NCBI GenBank assembly: GCA_019801415.1
Contig: JAHVJD010000003.1
Location: 480,037-544,036 of the forward strand
DNA from: Nocardioides marinus
Lineage (GTDB): Bacteria > Pseudomonadota > Alphaproteobacteria > Rhodobacterales > Rhodobacteraceae
Direction: 5' to 3'
DNA: 64,000 nt
The translations under genes and the position numbers were made by a program. The notes under the pieces are model-generated. The model had not been told where the DNA came from. It saw only the letters and a program-made list of their open reading frames with translations, and searched no databases. This document shows, one piece after another, positions 1 through 8,470 of the stretch. Every line of letters starts with the position of its first letter. Position 1 is the first letter of the stretch.

Positions 1-587
1 TGTTGCTGATCAATGCGCCGCCGCCCAATTACACCGGTGGCATGCCCGGCTACGCGGCCTTGCCTGAAGGCGTCGATCGCTTCCAGCGCGACATCCGCCG
101 GGTGCTGCGCTATGCCGAGGCGCTGAAGGCCGGAAAGATCCACGTGATGGCCGGCTATGCCAAGGGGGCTGCGGCGCAGGCCACCTTCGTGCAGAACCTG
201 CAATGGGCCGCCGACCGCGCCCCCAGGCAGCAGTTCACCATCGAGCCGCTGAACAGCGGCGACCAGCCGGGTTATTTCCTCGATGACTACAACCTCGCGA
301 TGGAGGTGCTGGCGGCGGTGGACCGGCCCAATGTGGGCCTGCAGTACGACGCCTACCACGCCCAGCTGATCCACGGCGATGCGGCGCGGGTCTGGGAGGA
401 GTTCGGCGCCCACGCGGTGCATGTGCAGATCGGCGCGGCGCCTGCGCGCTGCGAGCCGGGCACCGGGCCGGTGGACTTTCAGGAGCTGTTCGCCGCGATC
501 GACGCCAGCGGTTACGACGGCTGGGTGAGCGCCGAATACACCCCGACAACCCGGCGCACCGAGGACAGCCTCGGCTGGATGCGCTGA
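1..587 (+). CDS. hyi: Hydroxypyruvate isomerase family protein (5'-truncated by window edge)
   Basis: The last 194 or so codons of a TIM-barrel sugar isomerase; the start lies outside the window. Visible family features are an INAPPPNYTGG-like segment, FTIEPLN with a following DQPGYFLDD (metal-binding Glu region), NVGLQYDAYHAQ (Asp/His region) and a C-terminal GYDGWVSAEYTP (second metal Glu). The family interconverts hydroxypyruvate and tartronate semialdehyde in glyoxylate/glycerate metabolism in the cytosol. A glycerate kinase occurs much later in the window but is not linked. The reading frame is intact to TGA. The specific enzyme name is inferred from the motifs; another xylose-isomerase-like TIM-barrel enzyme is possible. 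Confidence 0.8.
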   Translation, partial: LLINAPPPNYTGGMPGYAALPEGVDRFQRDIRRVLRYAEALKAGKIHVMAGYAKGAAAQATFVQNLQWAADRAPRQQFTIEPLNSGDQPGYFLDDYNLAMEVLAAVDRPNVGLQYDAYHAQLIHGDAARVWEEFGAHAVHVQIGAAPARCEPGTGPVDFQELFAAIDASGYDGWVSAEYTPTTRRTEDSLGWMR

Positions 588-745
588 GGCCGCCGCGGCT
601 GACAGCGCAGGCACGGCCGCGCAGACCCCTGTGCGCCACGGCAGTTTTCTTTTCCGGGCTATGCCTGCATATGACGCCCTGCGTAGGAAGGTCGCGGCAG
701 GTGGTTCCGGCCGCTGCCGCCCGACGCTGCCAGAAGGAGACCGCC

Positions 746-979
746 ATGCTGCCTGCCCGTTTCGCCCCCATTCTGTTTGCCCTGCTCTTGTCGGGAATGA
801 TGTCCTGCATCGTCTCGGGCATTGCCACCTTGCGCGTGACCGGGCTCGACGGTTTCGTGACGGCCTGGATGGCGGCCTGGAGCTTCAGCTGGCCGGTGGC
901 CTTCCCGACCGTGCTGGTGGTCGCACCGATGGTGCGGCGCATGGTGGCGCGGATGGTGCGCCAGCCGTCTGAGGGCTGA
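746..979 (+). CDS. DUF2798-type small membrane protein
   Basis: Predicted 77-residue protein with two hydrophobic helices (about residues 7-28 and 40-60) separated by a short loop, the layout of the DUF2798 family. The ATG at 746 was chosen because AGAAGGAGA precedes it at optimal spacing; earlier in-frame starts have no ribosome binding site. The function of DUF2798 proteins is unknown; they are small inner-membrane proteins. It is a single gene, followed by dispersed repeat copy 1 and a convergent lipoprotein gene. Confidence 0.7.
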   Translation: MLPARFAPILFALLLSGMMSCIVSGIATLRVTGLDGFVTAWMAAWSFSWPVAFPTVLVVAPMVRRMVARMVRQPSEG

Positions 980-990
980 GCAAAGGGGAA

Positions 991-1065
991 GCGCTCCCGC
1001 CCGCGGCCCACGGCATCAAAGATGCCGCAGCCGCGGTTGGGCCGCGCACCGCTGGCGCGGTGCGG
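991..1065 (+). repeat. Dispersed GC-rich intergenic repeat, copy 1 (divergent)
   Basis: Begins GCGCTCCCGCCC and ends in the hairpin GCACCGC-TGGC-GCGGTGC, preceded by TTGGGCCG. Both ends match copies at 1647-1713 (reverse) and 23421-23487, although the middle is different. It sits between the convergent DUF2798 and lipoprotein genes, where its hairpin could also act as a transcription barrier. Confidence 0.6.
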
Positions 1066-1083
1066 CTGGCGCCTGCTGCGCCG

Positions 1084-1347
1084 TCAGTTCAGGCAGAGAA
1101 ACAGGTCGTAATTCTTCCCCGCCGCGCCATCCTTGCGGGTGGAGGCATGTTCGGCGCGTTTGCCCTGGCCCTGCTGGCAGACCCGGTCGGCCTCGCCGCT
1201 GGCGGCGGCCAGCGCCCAGCGGCGCTTGTGATGCTGCTGGGTGGCAACGGTGACGCTGTCGCCGTTGTAGTGCGTCACGGCAGGTTTGATGTGATGCGCG
1301 CAGCCGCCGACGGCGGCCAGCAGGCAGGCAAAGAGGATCTGTTTCAA
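1084..1347 (-). CDS. Small putative lipoprotein of unknown function
   Basis: An 87-residue protein if it starts at the TTG at 1347. That start places a hydrophobic signal and the lipobox LAAVGGC at about residues 10-17, with the mature lipoprotein Cys near residue 17. The mature part is polar, with two further Cys residues (VCQQGQGK and FLCLN), which could form a disulphide in the periplasm. No strong ribosome binding site is visible. A longer version from an ATG at 1455 would bury the signal peptide and is less likely. No function is assigned. Confidence 0.5.
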   Translation of the reverse strand: MKQILFACLLAAVGGCAHHIKPAVTHYNGDSVTVATQQHHKRRWALAAASGEADRVCQQGQGKRAEHASTRKDGAAGKNYDLFLCLN

Positions 1348-1744
1348 TGTTTTGTACCAAAAATAAGCGGTTGAAAGAAAGGTCCGCCGGGCGGTGCCGG
1401 AGCGCCTGCCAGAGACTTCCCCGCCCGCCCGCGAGATGTCAATGCGGCGTGTCACGGCTGCCGCCTCCGCCCTGCCGCGCGGGTCAGATTATTGGCTGAG
1501 AAGCCCCTAAGGGCAGGTCTGCCCTTGAGGGGCGTTGTCCAGTGTTTTTGCGGCGGTCCGCGTCAAGGGCAAGCCGCGCGTCGCGCGGAGCCTGGCGGCT
1601 CCCTTGACCCGGCGAGGCGGCGTTGTGCTTCCGGTGAGTGGTGGTGCCGCGCCGCGCCAGCGGCGCCCGGCCCAACGGGTTGAGATCGCAAGATCGAAGC
1701 CGGGCGGGAGCGCTGGCTGCTGCGGGCGCGGCTGGGGAGCGGGG
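1348..1744. other. Gene-free interval with degenerate GC-rich repeats
   Basis: About 400 bases between the lipoprotein start and the polA stop. It contains short GC-rich inverted motifs, including an AAGGGCAGGTCTGCCCTT palindrome near 1509-1526, and repeat copy 2. Open frames here are short and have neither ribosome binding sites nor recognisable products. Confidence 0.6.
1647..1713 (-). repeat. Dispersed GC-rich intergenic repeat, copy 2
   Basis: On the minus strand this 67-base unit begins GCGCTCCCGCCCGG, passes through CAACCCGTTGGGCCGGGC and ends in the hairpin CGCCGCTGGCGCGGCG. By direct comparison it matches the 67-base copy at 23421-23487 at all but about three positions. It lies downstream of the polA stop codon. 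Confidence 0.85.
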
Positions 1745-4561
1745 TCAGTGGGCCTCGGCCCAGTTCTGGCCGCGGCCAGCCTCCACCACCAGTTTCACGT
1801 CCAGATGCACTGCCGGGTCGGCGGCGTTTTCCATCACCTGGCGGGCGATCTCGATGGTTTCCTCGACTGCCGATTCGGGCACTTCGAACAGCAGTTCATC
1901 GTGCACCTGCAGCAGCATCCGGGCGGGCAGATGGGCGATGGCATCAGGCATCCGCACCATGGCGCGGCGGATCACATCGGCCGCCGTCCCCTGGATCGGG
2001 GCGTTGATCGCCGCGCGTTTGGCAAAGCCCGCCTTCGGCCCCTTGGCGTTGATCTCGGCGGTGTGGATCTTGCGCCCGAACAGGGTCTGCACATAGCCGT
2101 GCTCCTTGGCGAATTCCACCGTCTGATCCATGTAGCGGCGGATGCCTGGGAAGCGCTCGAAATAGCGGTCGATGAAGCCCTGCGCCTCTTTTCGCGGGAT
2201 GCGCAGGTTGCGCGCCAGGCCAAAGCCCGAGATGCCGTAGATCACACCGAAGTTGATCGCCTTGGCCTGACGGCGGATTTCCGGCGTCATCTCCTCCAGC
2301 GGCACGTTGAACATCTCCGACGCGGTCATCGCGTGAATGTCCTGGCCCTCGGCAAAGGCCGCCTTCAGCGCGTCGATGTCGGCCATATGGGCCAGGATGC
2401 GCAGCTCGATCTGGCTGTAGTCGAGCGCCAGGAGCACGTTGCCCTCTTCCGCCACGAAGGCCTCGCGGATGCGGCGGCCCTCTTCGCTGCGGATCGGGAT
2501 GTTCTGCAGGTTCGGATCGGTCGAGGCCATGCGGCCGGTGCTGGCCCCGGTCTGCGCGTAGGATGTGTGCACGCGACCGGTTTCGGGGTTGATGTGGTCC
2601 TGCAGCGCATCGGTGTAGGTCGACTTCAGCTTCGACAGCTGGCGCCAGTCCAGCACCCGTGCGGGCAGGTCGTGTTCGGTCGCCAGATCCTCGAGGATGT
2701 CCGCGCCGGTGGAGAACTTGCCGTTCTTGCCGCGCTTGCCGCCGGGCAGCGACATCTTCTCGAACAGGATCTCGCCCAGCTGCGCGGGCGAGCCGACGTT
2801 GAAGCTCTCGCCCGCCAGTTCGTGTATCTCGGCCTCCAGCGCCGCCATCTTCTGGGCAAAGGCATTGGACATGCGGCTGAGCGTGTCGCGGTCCACCTTG
2901 ATGCCGTTGCGCTCCATCTCGGCCAGCACCGGCACCAGCGGGCGCTCCAGCGTCTCATAGACGGTGGTGACGCGTTCCTGATGCAGCTGCGGTTTGAATT
3001 TCTGCCACAGGCGCAGGGTGATATCCGCATCCTCGGCCGCGTAGGGAACCGCATCCTCGATCGTCACCCTGTCAAAGGTGATCGCCGATTTGCCGCTGCC
3101 GAGCAGCGGTTTGATCGGGATCGGCGTGTGGCTGAGGTAGCGTTCGGACAGCGTGTCCATGCCATGGCCGTGCAGGCCGGCGTGCAGCGCATAGGACATC
3201 AGCATGGTGTCGTCGATCGGCGCCACCTGCACCCCGTACCGGTAGAGGATCTTGGCGTCGTATTTCATGTTCTGGCCGATCTTCATGATCGCCGGATCTT
3301 CCAGAACCGGTTTCAGCATCGCCACGGCCTCTTCCAGCGGCATCTGCCCCTCGGCCAGCCCTTCGCCGCCGAACAGGTCATCGCCGCCCGCCTTGTGCGC
3401 CAGCGGGATGTAACAGGCCTGGCCCGGCTCCACGCAGAGCGAGATGCCGACCAGATCCGCCACCATTTCGTCCAGCCCGGTGGTTTCGGTATCCACCGCC
3501 ACCCAGCCGCGGTGTCGGATGCGATCGATCCAGACCTGCAGGGCAGCGGCATCGCGCACGCATTCGTATCCGTCCCGGTCGAATGGCACCTCTTCCGGTG
3601 CCGGGACTGTTGCCGCGGCGGTCGCGGCCGCGGTGGCCGGTGCTTCGGGGATCGTCGGCGCGTCCATGCCCAGCTGATCGGCGAGCCGCTTGGTCAGGGT
3701 GCGGAACTCCATCTGCGACAGGAAGCCGAGCAGGGTTTCCGGGTCAGGCTCCATCACCTCGAGATCGTCGAGGGTGAAGTCCAGCTCCATGTTGCAGTCC
3801 AGCTGCACCAGCTTCTTGGACAGTTCGATCTGTTCGCGCTTTTCGATCAGCGTCTGCCGCCGCTTGGGCTGCTTGATCTCCTCGGCGCGGTCCAGCAGGT
3901 CTTCCAGCGAACCGAATTCGTTGATCAGAAGCGCCGCCGTCTTGATTCCGATGCCCGGCGCGCCCGGCACGTTGTCGACGCTGTCACCGGCCAGCGCCTG
4001 CACGTCCACCACCCGTTCCGGGCCAACGCCGAATTTCTCGCGCACGCCATCGGCATCGATGCGCTTGTTCTTCATCGCGTCGAGCATTTCGACCCCGCCG
4101 CCGACCAGCTGCATCAGGTCCTTGTCCGAGGAGATGATGGTGACACGCCCGCCGGCCTCGCGCGCCTGGCAGGCGAGGGTGGCGATGATGTCATCGGCCT
4201 CGTAGCCCTCGATCTCCTTGCAGGCGATGTTGAAGGCGCGGGTGGCCTCGCGGGTCAGCGGAAACTGCGGCACCAGGTCCTCGGGCGCGGGCGGGCGGTT
4301 GGCCTTGTACAGGTCGTACATCTCGTTGCGGAAGGACTTGCCCGAGTGGTCGAAGATCACCGCCACATGGGTGGGCGCATCGGGGCCCTTGTTGTCCTCG
4401 ACCTGCTTGAACAGCATGTTGCAAAAGCCCGAGACGGCACCGATCGGCAGCCCGTCGGATTTGCGGGTCAGCGGCGGCAGCGCATGATAGGCGCGGAAGA
4501 TGAAGGCCGAGCCGTCAATCAGATGCAGATGGCAGCCCTTGCCGAATTTTGTCCCGCTCAT
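1745..4561 (-). CDS. polA: DNA polymerase I
   Basis: A 938-residue PolA of normal length with all three domains. The 5' nuclease (residues 1 to about 290) has EADDIIATLA, SSDKDLMQL and GDSVDNVPG. The 3'-5' exonuclease (about 345-540) keeps the acidic residues of VAVDTETTGLD (Asp357/Glu359) and the YAAEDAD motif, so proofreading is expected. The polymerase has motif A (ALDYSQIELR), motif B (RRQAKAINFGVIYG) and motif C (QVHDELLFEV, His887-Glu889). The enzyme fills gaps in repair and removes Okazaki primers. An Ala/Thr-rich linker (about 303-322) separates the nuclease from the exonuclease. The ATG at 4561 gives the usual N-terminus. Confidence 0.97.
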   Translation of the reverse strand: MSGTKFGKGCHLHLIDGSAFIFRAYHALPPLTRKSDGLPIGAVSGFCNMLFKQVEDNKGPDAPTHVAVIFDHSGKSFRNEMYDLYKANRPPAPEDLVPQFPLTREATRAFNIACKEIEGYEADDIIATLACQAREAGGRVTIISSDKDLMQLVGGGVEMLDAMKNKRIDADGVREKFGVGPERVVDVQALAGDSVDNVPGAPGIGIKTAALLINEFGSLEDLLDRAEEIKQPKRRQTLIEKREQIELSKKLVQLDCNMELDFTLDDLEVMEPDPETLLGFLSQMEFRTLTKRLADQLGMDAPTIPEAPATAAATAAATVPAPEEVPFDRDGYECVRDAAALQVWIDRIRHRGWVAVDTETTGLDEMVADLVGISLCVEPGQACYIPLAHKAGGDDLFGGEGLAEGQMPLEEAVAMLKPVLEDPAIMKIGQNMKYDAKILYRYGVQVAPIDDTMLMSYALHAGLHGHGMDTLSERYLSHTPIPIKPLLGSGKSAITFDRVTIEDAVPYAAEDADITLRLWQKFKPQLHQERVTTVYETLERPLVPVLAEMERNGIKVDRDTLSRMSNAFAQKMAALEAEIHELAGESFNVGSPAQLGEILFEKMSLPGGKRGKNGKFSTGADILEDLATEHDLPARVLDWRQLSKLKSTYTDALQDHINPETGRVHTSYAQTGASTGRMASTDPNLQNIPIRSEEGRRIREAFVAEEGNVLLALDYSQIELRILAHMADIDALKAAFAEGQDIHAMTASEMFNVPLEEMTPEIRRQAKAINFGVIYGISGFGLARNLRIPRKEAQGFIDRYFERFPGIRRYMDQTVEFAKEHGYVQTLFGRKIHTAEINAKGPKAGFAKRAAINAPIQGTAADVIRRAMVRMPDAIAHLPARMLLQVHDELLFEVPESAVEETIEIARQVMENAADPAVHLDVKLVVEAGRGQNWAEAH

Positions 4562-4714
4562 GGCCTGTCGCGCCCCCGTTTGCTTGCAGATCCGTTCGTG
4601 TTCTGTTTCCCGGTTATCGGTGATCCGGACAGGAAGGGCAATTGGAGTTTCGGGCGTGGCTGGCGGCTCGGCGCCCTTTGGCGCGAAGCGCCCGGCCGGG
4701 GCGGGCCGCGCGGC

Positions 4715-5200
4715 TCAGAATGCCCCCATCGCCAATCCCGCCGCCAACGCCTGGCCCAGCTCGCGGCAGGTCTGCAGCTCGGCCTCGGGAATCACTTTCT
4801 CGGCCAGGATCGCCTCGGGGGTCTGTGCGTGGGTGCAGATGATCAGGGGTGCCTGCACAGGTTTCAGCCGCCACCCCTGCGCGATGCGGGCGCATTGGCG
4901 CGCCGCGTTCTCACCGTCCGAGCCGGCGCAGACCATCTGCGCATAGGGCCGCCCGTTCAGCTGCCCCAGCACCGGGTAATAGCAGCGGTCAAAGAAATTC
5001 TTCATCGGGCCGGACAGCGCCGCCAGGTTTTCCGGCGCACAGAAGAGATAACCATCCGCCGCCAGCAGATGCTCCGGCCCGGTGTCCTCGGCGCGCTTCA
5101 GGAGGGTCTCGGCCTCATCCCGCGCAGCGTCGCAGGCGGCCTCCGCCATCTGGCGGCTGCCACCGGTGCGGCTGTGGTATACGATCAGCAATTGCGCCAT
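4715..5200 (-). CDS. Flavodoxin-family FMN protein / NAD(P)H-dependent oxidoreductase-like
   Basis: A 161-residue protein starting MAQLLIVYHSRTGGSRQMAEA, the flavodoxin-like phosphate-binding loop (HSRTGGSRQ) after the first beta strand. A second flavin-contact region, GYLFCAPENLAALSGPMKNFFDRC, is typical of multimeric flavodoxin or WrbA-like proteins. It probably binds FMN and acts as a cytosolic electron carrier or reductase; the partner is unknown. It lies in the same direction as polA (153-base gap) and downstream of the zinc-finger gene. Confidence 0.75.
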   Translation of the reverse strand: MAQLLIVYHSRTGGSRQMAEAACDAARDEAETLLKRAEDTGPEHLLAADGYLFCAPENLAALSGPMKNFFDRCYYPVLGQLNGRPYAQMVCAGSDGENAARQCARIAQGWRLKPVQAPLIICTHAQTPEAILAEKVIPEAELQTCRELGQALAAGLAMGAF

Positions 5201-5279
5201 CAGATGCCGCCGGGGCGCTCAGGCCCGGTATCAAGCCGGATATCAGGCCCGGTGTCACGGGTCCGGCGGATGGCAGGCG

Positions 5280-5474
5280 TCACTGCGCCGCCTTGGCGAC
5301 CTCTTCCTGCGCATCGGCGAGGATGAACTTGCAGTCGCAATAGGGGCATTCAACCCAGCCCTGGTCTTCGGGGATATGCAGGTAGACCCGCGGATGACCC
5401 AGGGCACCTTCGCCGCCGTCACAGGCGACGCGGGTTGTGGTGACGATACGCGTTTCGGGCGGGGCGATGGTCAT
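5280..5474 (-). CDS. Small zinc-finger protein (CHCC type, NDUFS6-like)
   Basis: A 64-residue protein with the C...GHP...CPYC arrangement ([18 protein letters not shown], then [10 protein letters not shown]), the zinc ligands of the CHCC zinc-finger family. This family includes the NDUFS6 accessory subunit of mitochondrial complex I and its alphaproteobacterial homologues. A complex I accessory role is plausible by family, not shown here. It is first in the minus-strand run toward the flavodoxin gene and polA. Confidence 0.8.
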   Translation of the reverse strand: MTIAPPETRIVTTTRVACDGGEGALGHPRVYLHIPEDQGWVECPYCDCKFILADAQEEVAKAAQ

Positions 5475-5634
5475 GTCTGGCTATGTCTCACTGGCTTTGC
5501 GCACCGTGCCGGTACGCGGTTTGGCGAACCATAGCGGCGGTGCCGCAGACGGGCAAGAGGGGCGGCGGCGCTTGACCGACCGGCTAACCGGGCCATTTCG
5601 TTGCGCAAAGCAGCGGCTGGCCAAGGAGATGCAC

Positions 5635-6696
5635 ATGGAGCCCGATGACAGCGGTGCCACCGACAGCGGCCTCGAGGAGATCGACGCCGACACCGGCAAT
5701 TTCTTTGAAAAGCTCGATTCCTGGGTCGACGGTTTCTTCTCGCTGCTGCCCAACATCGGCATCGCCCTCGTGCTGCTGTTGGTCTTCTGGTTCGCGGCGG
5801 GCGCCATCGGGCGGCTGCTGTGCCGCATGGGCCACCGCCGCGACCGCCCCAGCCTGGGCGAGGTCGGCGGCGCGCTGGTGCGCTGGGCCATCATCATCGT
5901 CGGCGTCATGCTGGCGATCACCATCGTGGCCCCCTCGGTCACCCCGGGCGACCTGTTCGCCGGGCTGGGGATTTCCTCGGTGGCGATCGGCTTTGCCTTC
6001 AAGGACATCCTGCAGAACATGCTGGCGGGCATCCTGATCCTGCTGCGCCAGCCGTTCGAGGTGGGCGACCAGATCGTCTCGGGCGGCTACGAGGGCACGG
6101 TGGAGCGGATCGAGACCCGCGCCACCATGATCAAGACCTATGACGGCCGCCGCGTGGTGATCCCCAACGCCGACATCTACACCGACGCGGTGATCGTCAA
6201 CACCGCCTTTGACAAGCGGCGCTCGCAATACGGGGTGCAGATCGGCTGCTCGGATGATTTCGACACCGCCTGCAAGATCATGGAGGAGACCTGCGCCGGC
6301 GTCGAAGGCGTGCTGGACGATCCCGCCCCCGAGGCGCTGCCCTGGTCGATGGATGCCGACGGCAACACCGTGCGGCTGCGCTGGTGGACCAAATCGGTGC
6401 GCACCGAGGTCAGCCACACCTATGCCCGGGTGATAAAGGAAGTCTACAACGCGCTCGACAAGGCCGGCGTCGACATGCCCTATCCGACGCGGGTGCTGCT
6501 GTTCCACGACCAGACCGAGGAAACCGACGGCATCCGTGGCAAGCAGCGCGAAGGCTGGCCGCGCGCGCCCGAAGGCGAGCCGCCCGCAGCCGCCCGCATC
6601 GAAACCGCCCTGCGCCGCAGCCGCACCGAGGAGGACGGCGAGGGCAGCGACGGCCCGGGCAGCGACGGCCAGCGGGGGGAGCGTCGCGCCGACTGA
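5635..6696 (+). CDS. Small-conductance mechanosensitive channel, MscS family
   Basis: A 353-residue inner-membrane protein with three predicted membrane segments: about residues 38-58, 80-100, and the Gly/Ala-rich pore helix 105-138 (GLGISSVAIGFAFKDILQNM). A beta domain follows, with QPFEVGDQIVSGGYEG and VVIPNADIYTD, both MscS hallmarks. It should open on membrane tension to release osmolytes after hypo-osmotic shock. The ATG at 5635 lies 6 bases after AAGGAG; an ATG at 5629 abuts it too closely. The last 50 residues are a charged, probably disordered tail. Confidence 0.93.
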   Translation: MEPDDSGATDSGLEEIDADTGNFFEKLDSWVDGFFSLLPNIGIALVLLLVFWFAAGAIGRLLCRMGHRRDRPSLGEVGGALVRWAIIIVGVMLAITIVAPSVTPGDLFAGLGISSVAIGFAFKDILQNMLAGILILLRQPFEVGDQIVSGGYEGTVERIETRATMIKTYDGRRVVIPNADIYTDAVIVNTAFDKRRSQYGVQIGCSDDFDTACKIMEETCAGVEGVLDDPAPEALPWSMDADGNTVRLRWWTKSVRTEVSHTYARVIKEVYNALDKAGVDMPYPTRVLLFHDQTEETDGIRGKQREGWPRAPEGEPPAAARIETALRRSRTEEDGEGSDGPGSDGQRGERRAD

Positions 6697-6785
6697 TTTC
6701 CCGGTTTCCGCCAGCGCCGATGCAGGGTATCCCGTGTTGCGTCAGCGGCCGCGCGCCGCAGCGGTTTGTCACGGGAGCGACGGAA

Positions 6786-7715
6786 ATGAACACGGCGGCG
6801 ATTGAAATCCGGGGGCTTCGCAAGGTCTATGCAGCCCAGAAGAGCAGCCCCGCCAAGGAGGCGCTGAAGGGTATCGATCTGGACATCCCGCGCGGCTCCG
6901 TCTTTGGCCTGCTGGGGCCGAACGGCGCGGGCAAATCCACCCTCATCAACATCCTTGCCGGGCTGGTGCGCAAGACCTCCGGCCAGGTGTCGATCTGGGG
7001 CTTCGACCAGGACGAGAACCCGCGCCAGAGCCGCGCTGCCATCGGGGTGATGCCGCAGGAGCTGAACCTCGACCCTTTCTTCACCCCGCGCGGCGCGCTG
7101 GAGGTGCAGGCGGGGCTTTACGGCGTGCCCAAGGCGCAGCGCCACAGCGACGAGATCCTGGCGATGATCGGCCTCACCGACAAGGCAGAGGCCTATGCCC
7201 GCACCCTCTCCGGCGGCATGCGGCGGCGGCTTCTGCTGGGCAAGGCGCTGGTGCACCGCCCCTCGGTTCTGGTGCTGGACGAGCCCACCGCGGGCGTCGA
7301 CATCGAGCTGCGCCAGATGCTGTGGGACAACATCCGCAAGCTGAACGCGCAAGGCATGACCATCATCCTCACCACCCATTACCTCGAGGAGGCCGAGGAG
7401 ATGTGCGACGAGATCGCCATCATCAACCAGGGCGAGGTGGTGGCCCGCGACACCACCGCCAGCCTGCTGGGTCGACTGGATGCCAAGGCGATGGTGGTGC
7501 AGCCCGCCGCCCCGGTGGACCGGCTGCCGCAGGGCGAAGGCATCGAGGCCGCCCTGCGTGACGACGGCGCCGTGGTGCTGCGCTACCGCAGCCAGGTGAC
7601 CAGCGCCGAGGAGGTGCTGGCCGCGGTCCATGCCGCCGGGATCAGCATCCGCGACGTGAAGACCGAGGAAGCGGATTTGGAAGACGTGTTCCTGTCGCTG
7701 ACGAAATCCGCCTGA
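6786..7715 (+). CDS. ABC transporter ATP-binding protein, YadG-like
   Basis: A 309-residue ATPase with Walker A (GPNGAGKST), Q-loop (VMPQELNLDPFF), signature (LSGGMRRRLLLGKAL), Walker B (VLVLDEPTAGVD) and H-loop (TTHYLEEAE). The VDIELR stretch and the C-terminal DLEDVFLSLTK resemble E. coli YadG, an ABC-2-type exporter ATPase. Such ATPases need a membrane partner, usually the next gene, but here the next gene is a DUF1203 protein on the other strand. The start is the ATG at 6786; upstream in-frame sequence overlaps the MscS gene and is not protein-like. Substrate unknown. Confidence 0.92.
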   Translation: MNTAAIEIRGLRKVYAAQKSSPAKEALKGIDLDIPRGSVFGLLGPNGAGKSTLINILAGLVRKTSGQVSIWGFDQDENPRQSRAAIGVMPQELNLDPFFTPRGALEVQAGLYGVPKAQRHSDEILAMIGLTDKAEAYARTLSGGMRRRLLLGKALVHRPSVLVLDEPTAGVDIELRQMLWDNIRKLNAQGMTIILTTHYLEEAEEMCDEIAIINQGEVVARDTTASLLGRLDAKAMVVQPAAPVDRLPQGEGIEAALRDDGAVVLRYRSQVTSAEEVLAAVHAAGISIRDVKTEEADLEDVFLSLTKSA

Positions 7716-7796
7716 AGGCCGACCTGGCAGGGGAGGCGCGGCCCTCTGTATTCTGAGAGGTCAGGCGGAGCCATCCGCTGTCTCATGAAGCTCTGC

Positions 7797-8261
7797 CTAT
7801 CCTCGGTCAATCCGCGCCTGATAGCAGTTGTTGCGGGCGGAGCGGACGTGGATATACGCCACCCGCTGATCCGCAAAGATCGCTTCGGCCTGCACCATCA
7901 TCTGCGCCTGCGGGATCACGAGGCCGGTGCCATAGACGATCCGGTGGTCGGCGCTGTAGCCCTTGATCAGGTAATCGGGAGAGCCCTCCAAGGCCTGCGG
8001 AACCCCGTCCCCCTCATGCCGTGCGCAAGGCTCGGCACACAGGAAGATCGGCCCGGTTTCGGCATAGGGCTGCGCCTGCGGAAAGGGGCGGTGGGCGAGG
8101 ATCAGCATTTCAGCGCCTTCGGGAATGTACCTCAGGCAGTGGCGGCAGGGATTGCCGCCGCCATCCGACACCGCGCGCTCCGGCCGCTGGCCGTGGGCAT
8201 CGGGACCGCCCGCCTGCAGGGCGCGGACAGTCTCTGTGGGCAGGGCGGTGATTCTGGGCAT
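7797..8261 (-). CDS. DUF1203 domain-containing protein
   Basis: A 154-residue protein with the features I associate with DUF1203: CRHCLRYIPEGAEMLILAHRPF near the N-terminus, then GPIFLCAEPC, then DYLIKGY and a C-terminal YIHVRSARNNCYQARI. A CxxC pair and further Cys residues are present, so metal binding or redox activity is possible but unproven. The ATG at 8261 was chosen because AAAGGAG sits 7 bases upstream; longer versions read into dispersed repeat copy 4. Divergent from dnaE2. Confidence 0.8.
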   Translation of the reverse strand: MPRITALPTETVRALQAGGPDAHGQRPERAVSDGGGNPCRHCLRYIPEGAEMLILAHRPFPQAQPYAETGPIFLCAEPCARHEGDGVPQALEGSPDYLIKGYSADHRIVYGTGLVIPQAQMMVQAEAIFADQRVAYIHVRSARNNCYQARIDRG

Positions 8262-8346
8262 GGGGGATCTCCTTTGCTGGCTGAACCTTGCCAGACACGC
8301 ATCGCCGCAATCGACCCGGATCCTGCGCATCCCGCAGACATGCGGG

Positions 8347-8424
8347 GGGCTCCCGCCAGTCCTGCGGGCATTGAAAATGCCCCTTGGCCTGTTGGGCCGG
8401 GCGCCGTGCTGGCGCACGGCGCGG
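8347..8424 (+). repeat. Dispersed GC-rich intergenic repeat, copy 4
   Basis: Begins GGGCTCCCGCC and ends GTTGGGCCGGGC followed by the hairpin GCCGTGCTGGCGCACGGC and GCGG. It has the same framework as the copies at 1647-1713 and 23421-23487, with an altered middle. It occupies the intergenic space just upstream of dnaE2. Confidence 0.75.
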
Positions 8425-8452
8425 GATCACGTGCCGGCAGGACTCCACATAA

Positions 8453-8467
8453 GAACAAAACGGGAAT
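8453..8467. promoter_or_regulatory. Imperfect SOS (LexA) box at dnaE2
   Basis: GAACAAAACGGGAAT matches the alphaproteobacterial LexA operator GAAC-N7-GAAC at seven of the eight fixed bases (last C is T). It ends 3 bases before the dnaE2 ATG, so it would overlap the ribosome binding region and the LexA site. Induction is inferred only. Confidence 0.45.
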
Positions 8468-8470
8468 ATC

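Noticed and set aside
4594..4608. GTTC-N7-GTTT upstream of polA as an SOS box
   Set aside because: One base off consensus and in a GTTC-rich stretch; polA is not usually LexA-controlled. Likely chance.
1535..5326. Very long open frame on the plus strand (1263 codons) opposite polA
   Set aside because: It is antisense to polA, a high-GC artefact: the minus-strand protein is clearly DNA polymerase I and the plus-strand product is His/Gln/Arg-rich without any family likeness.
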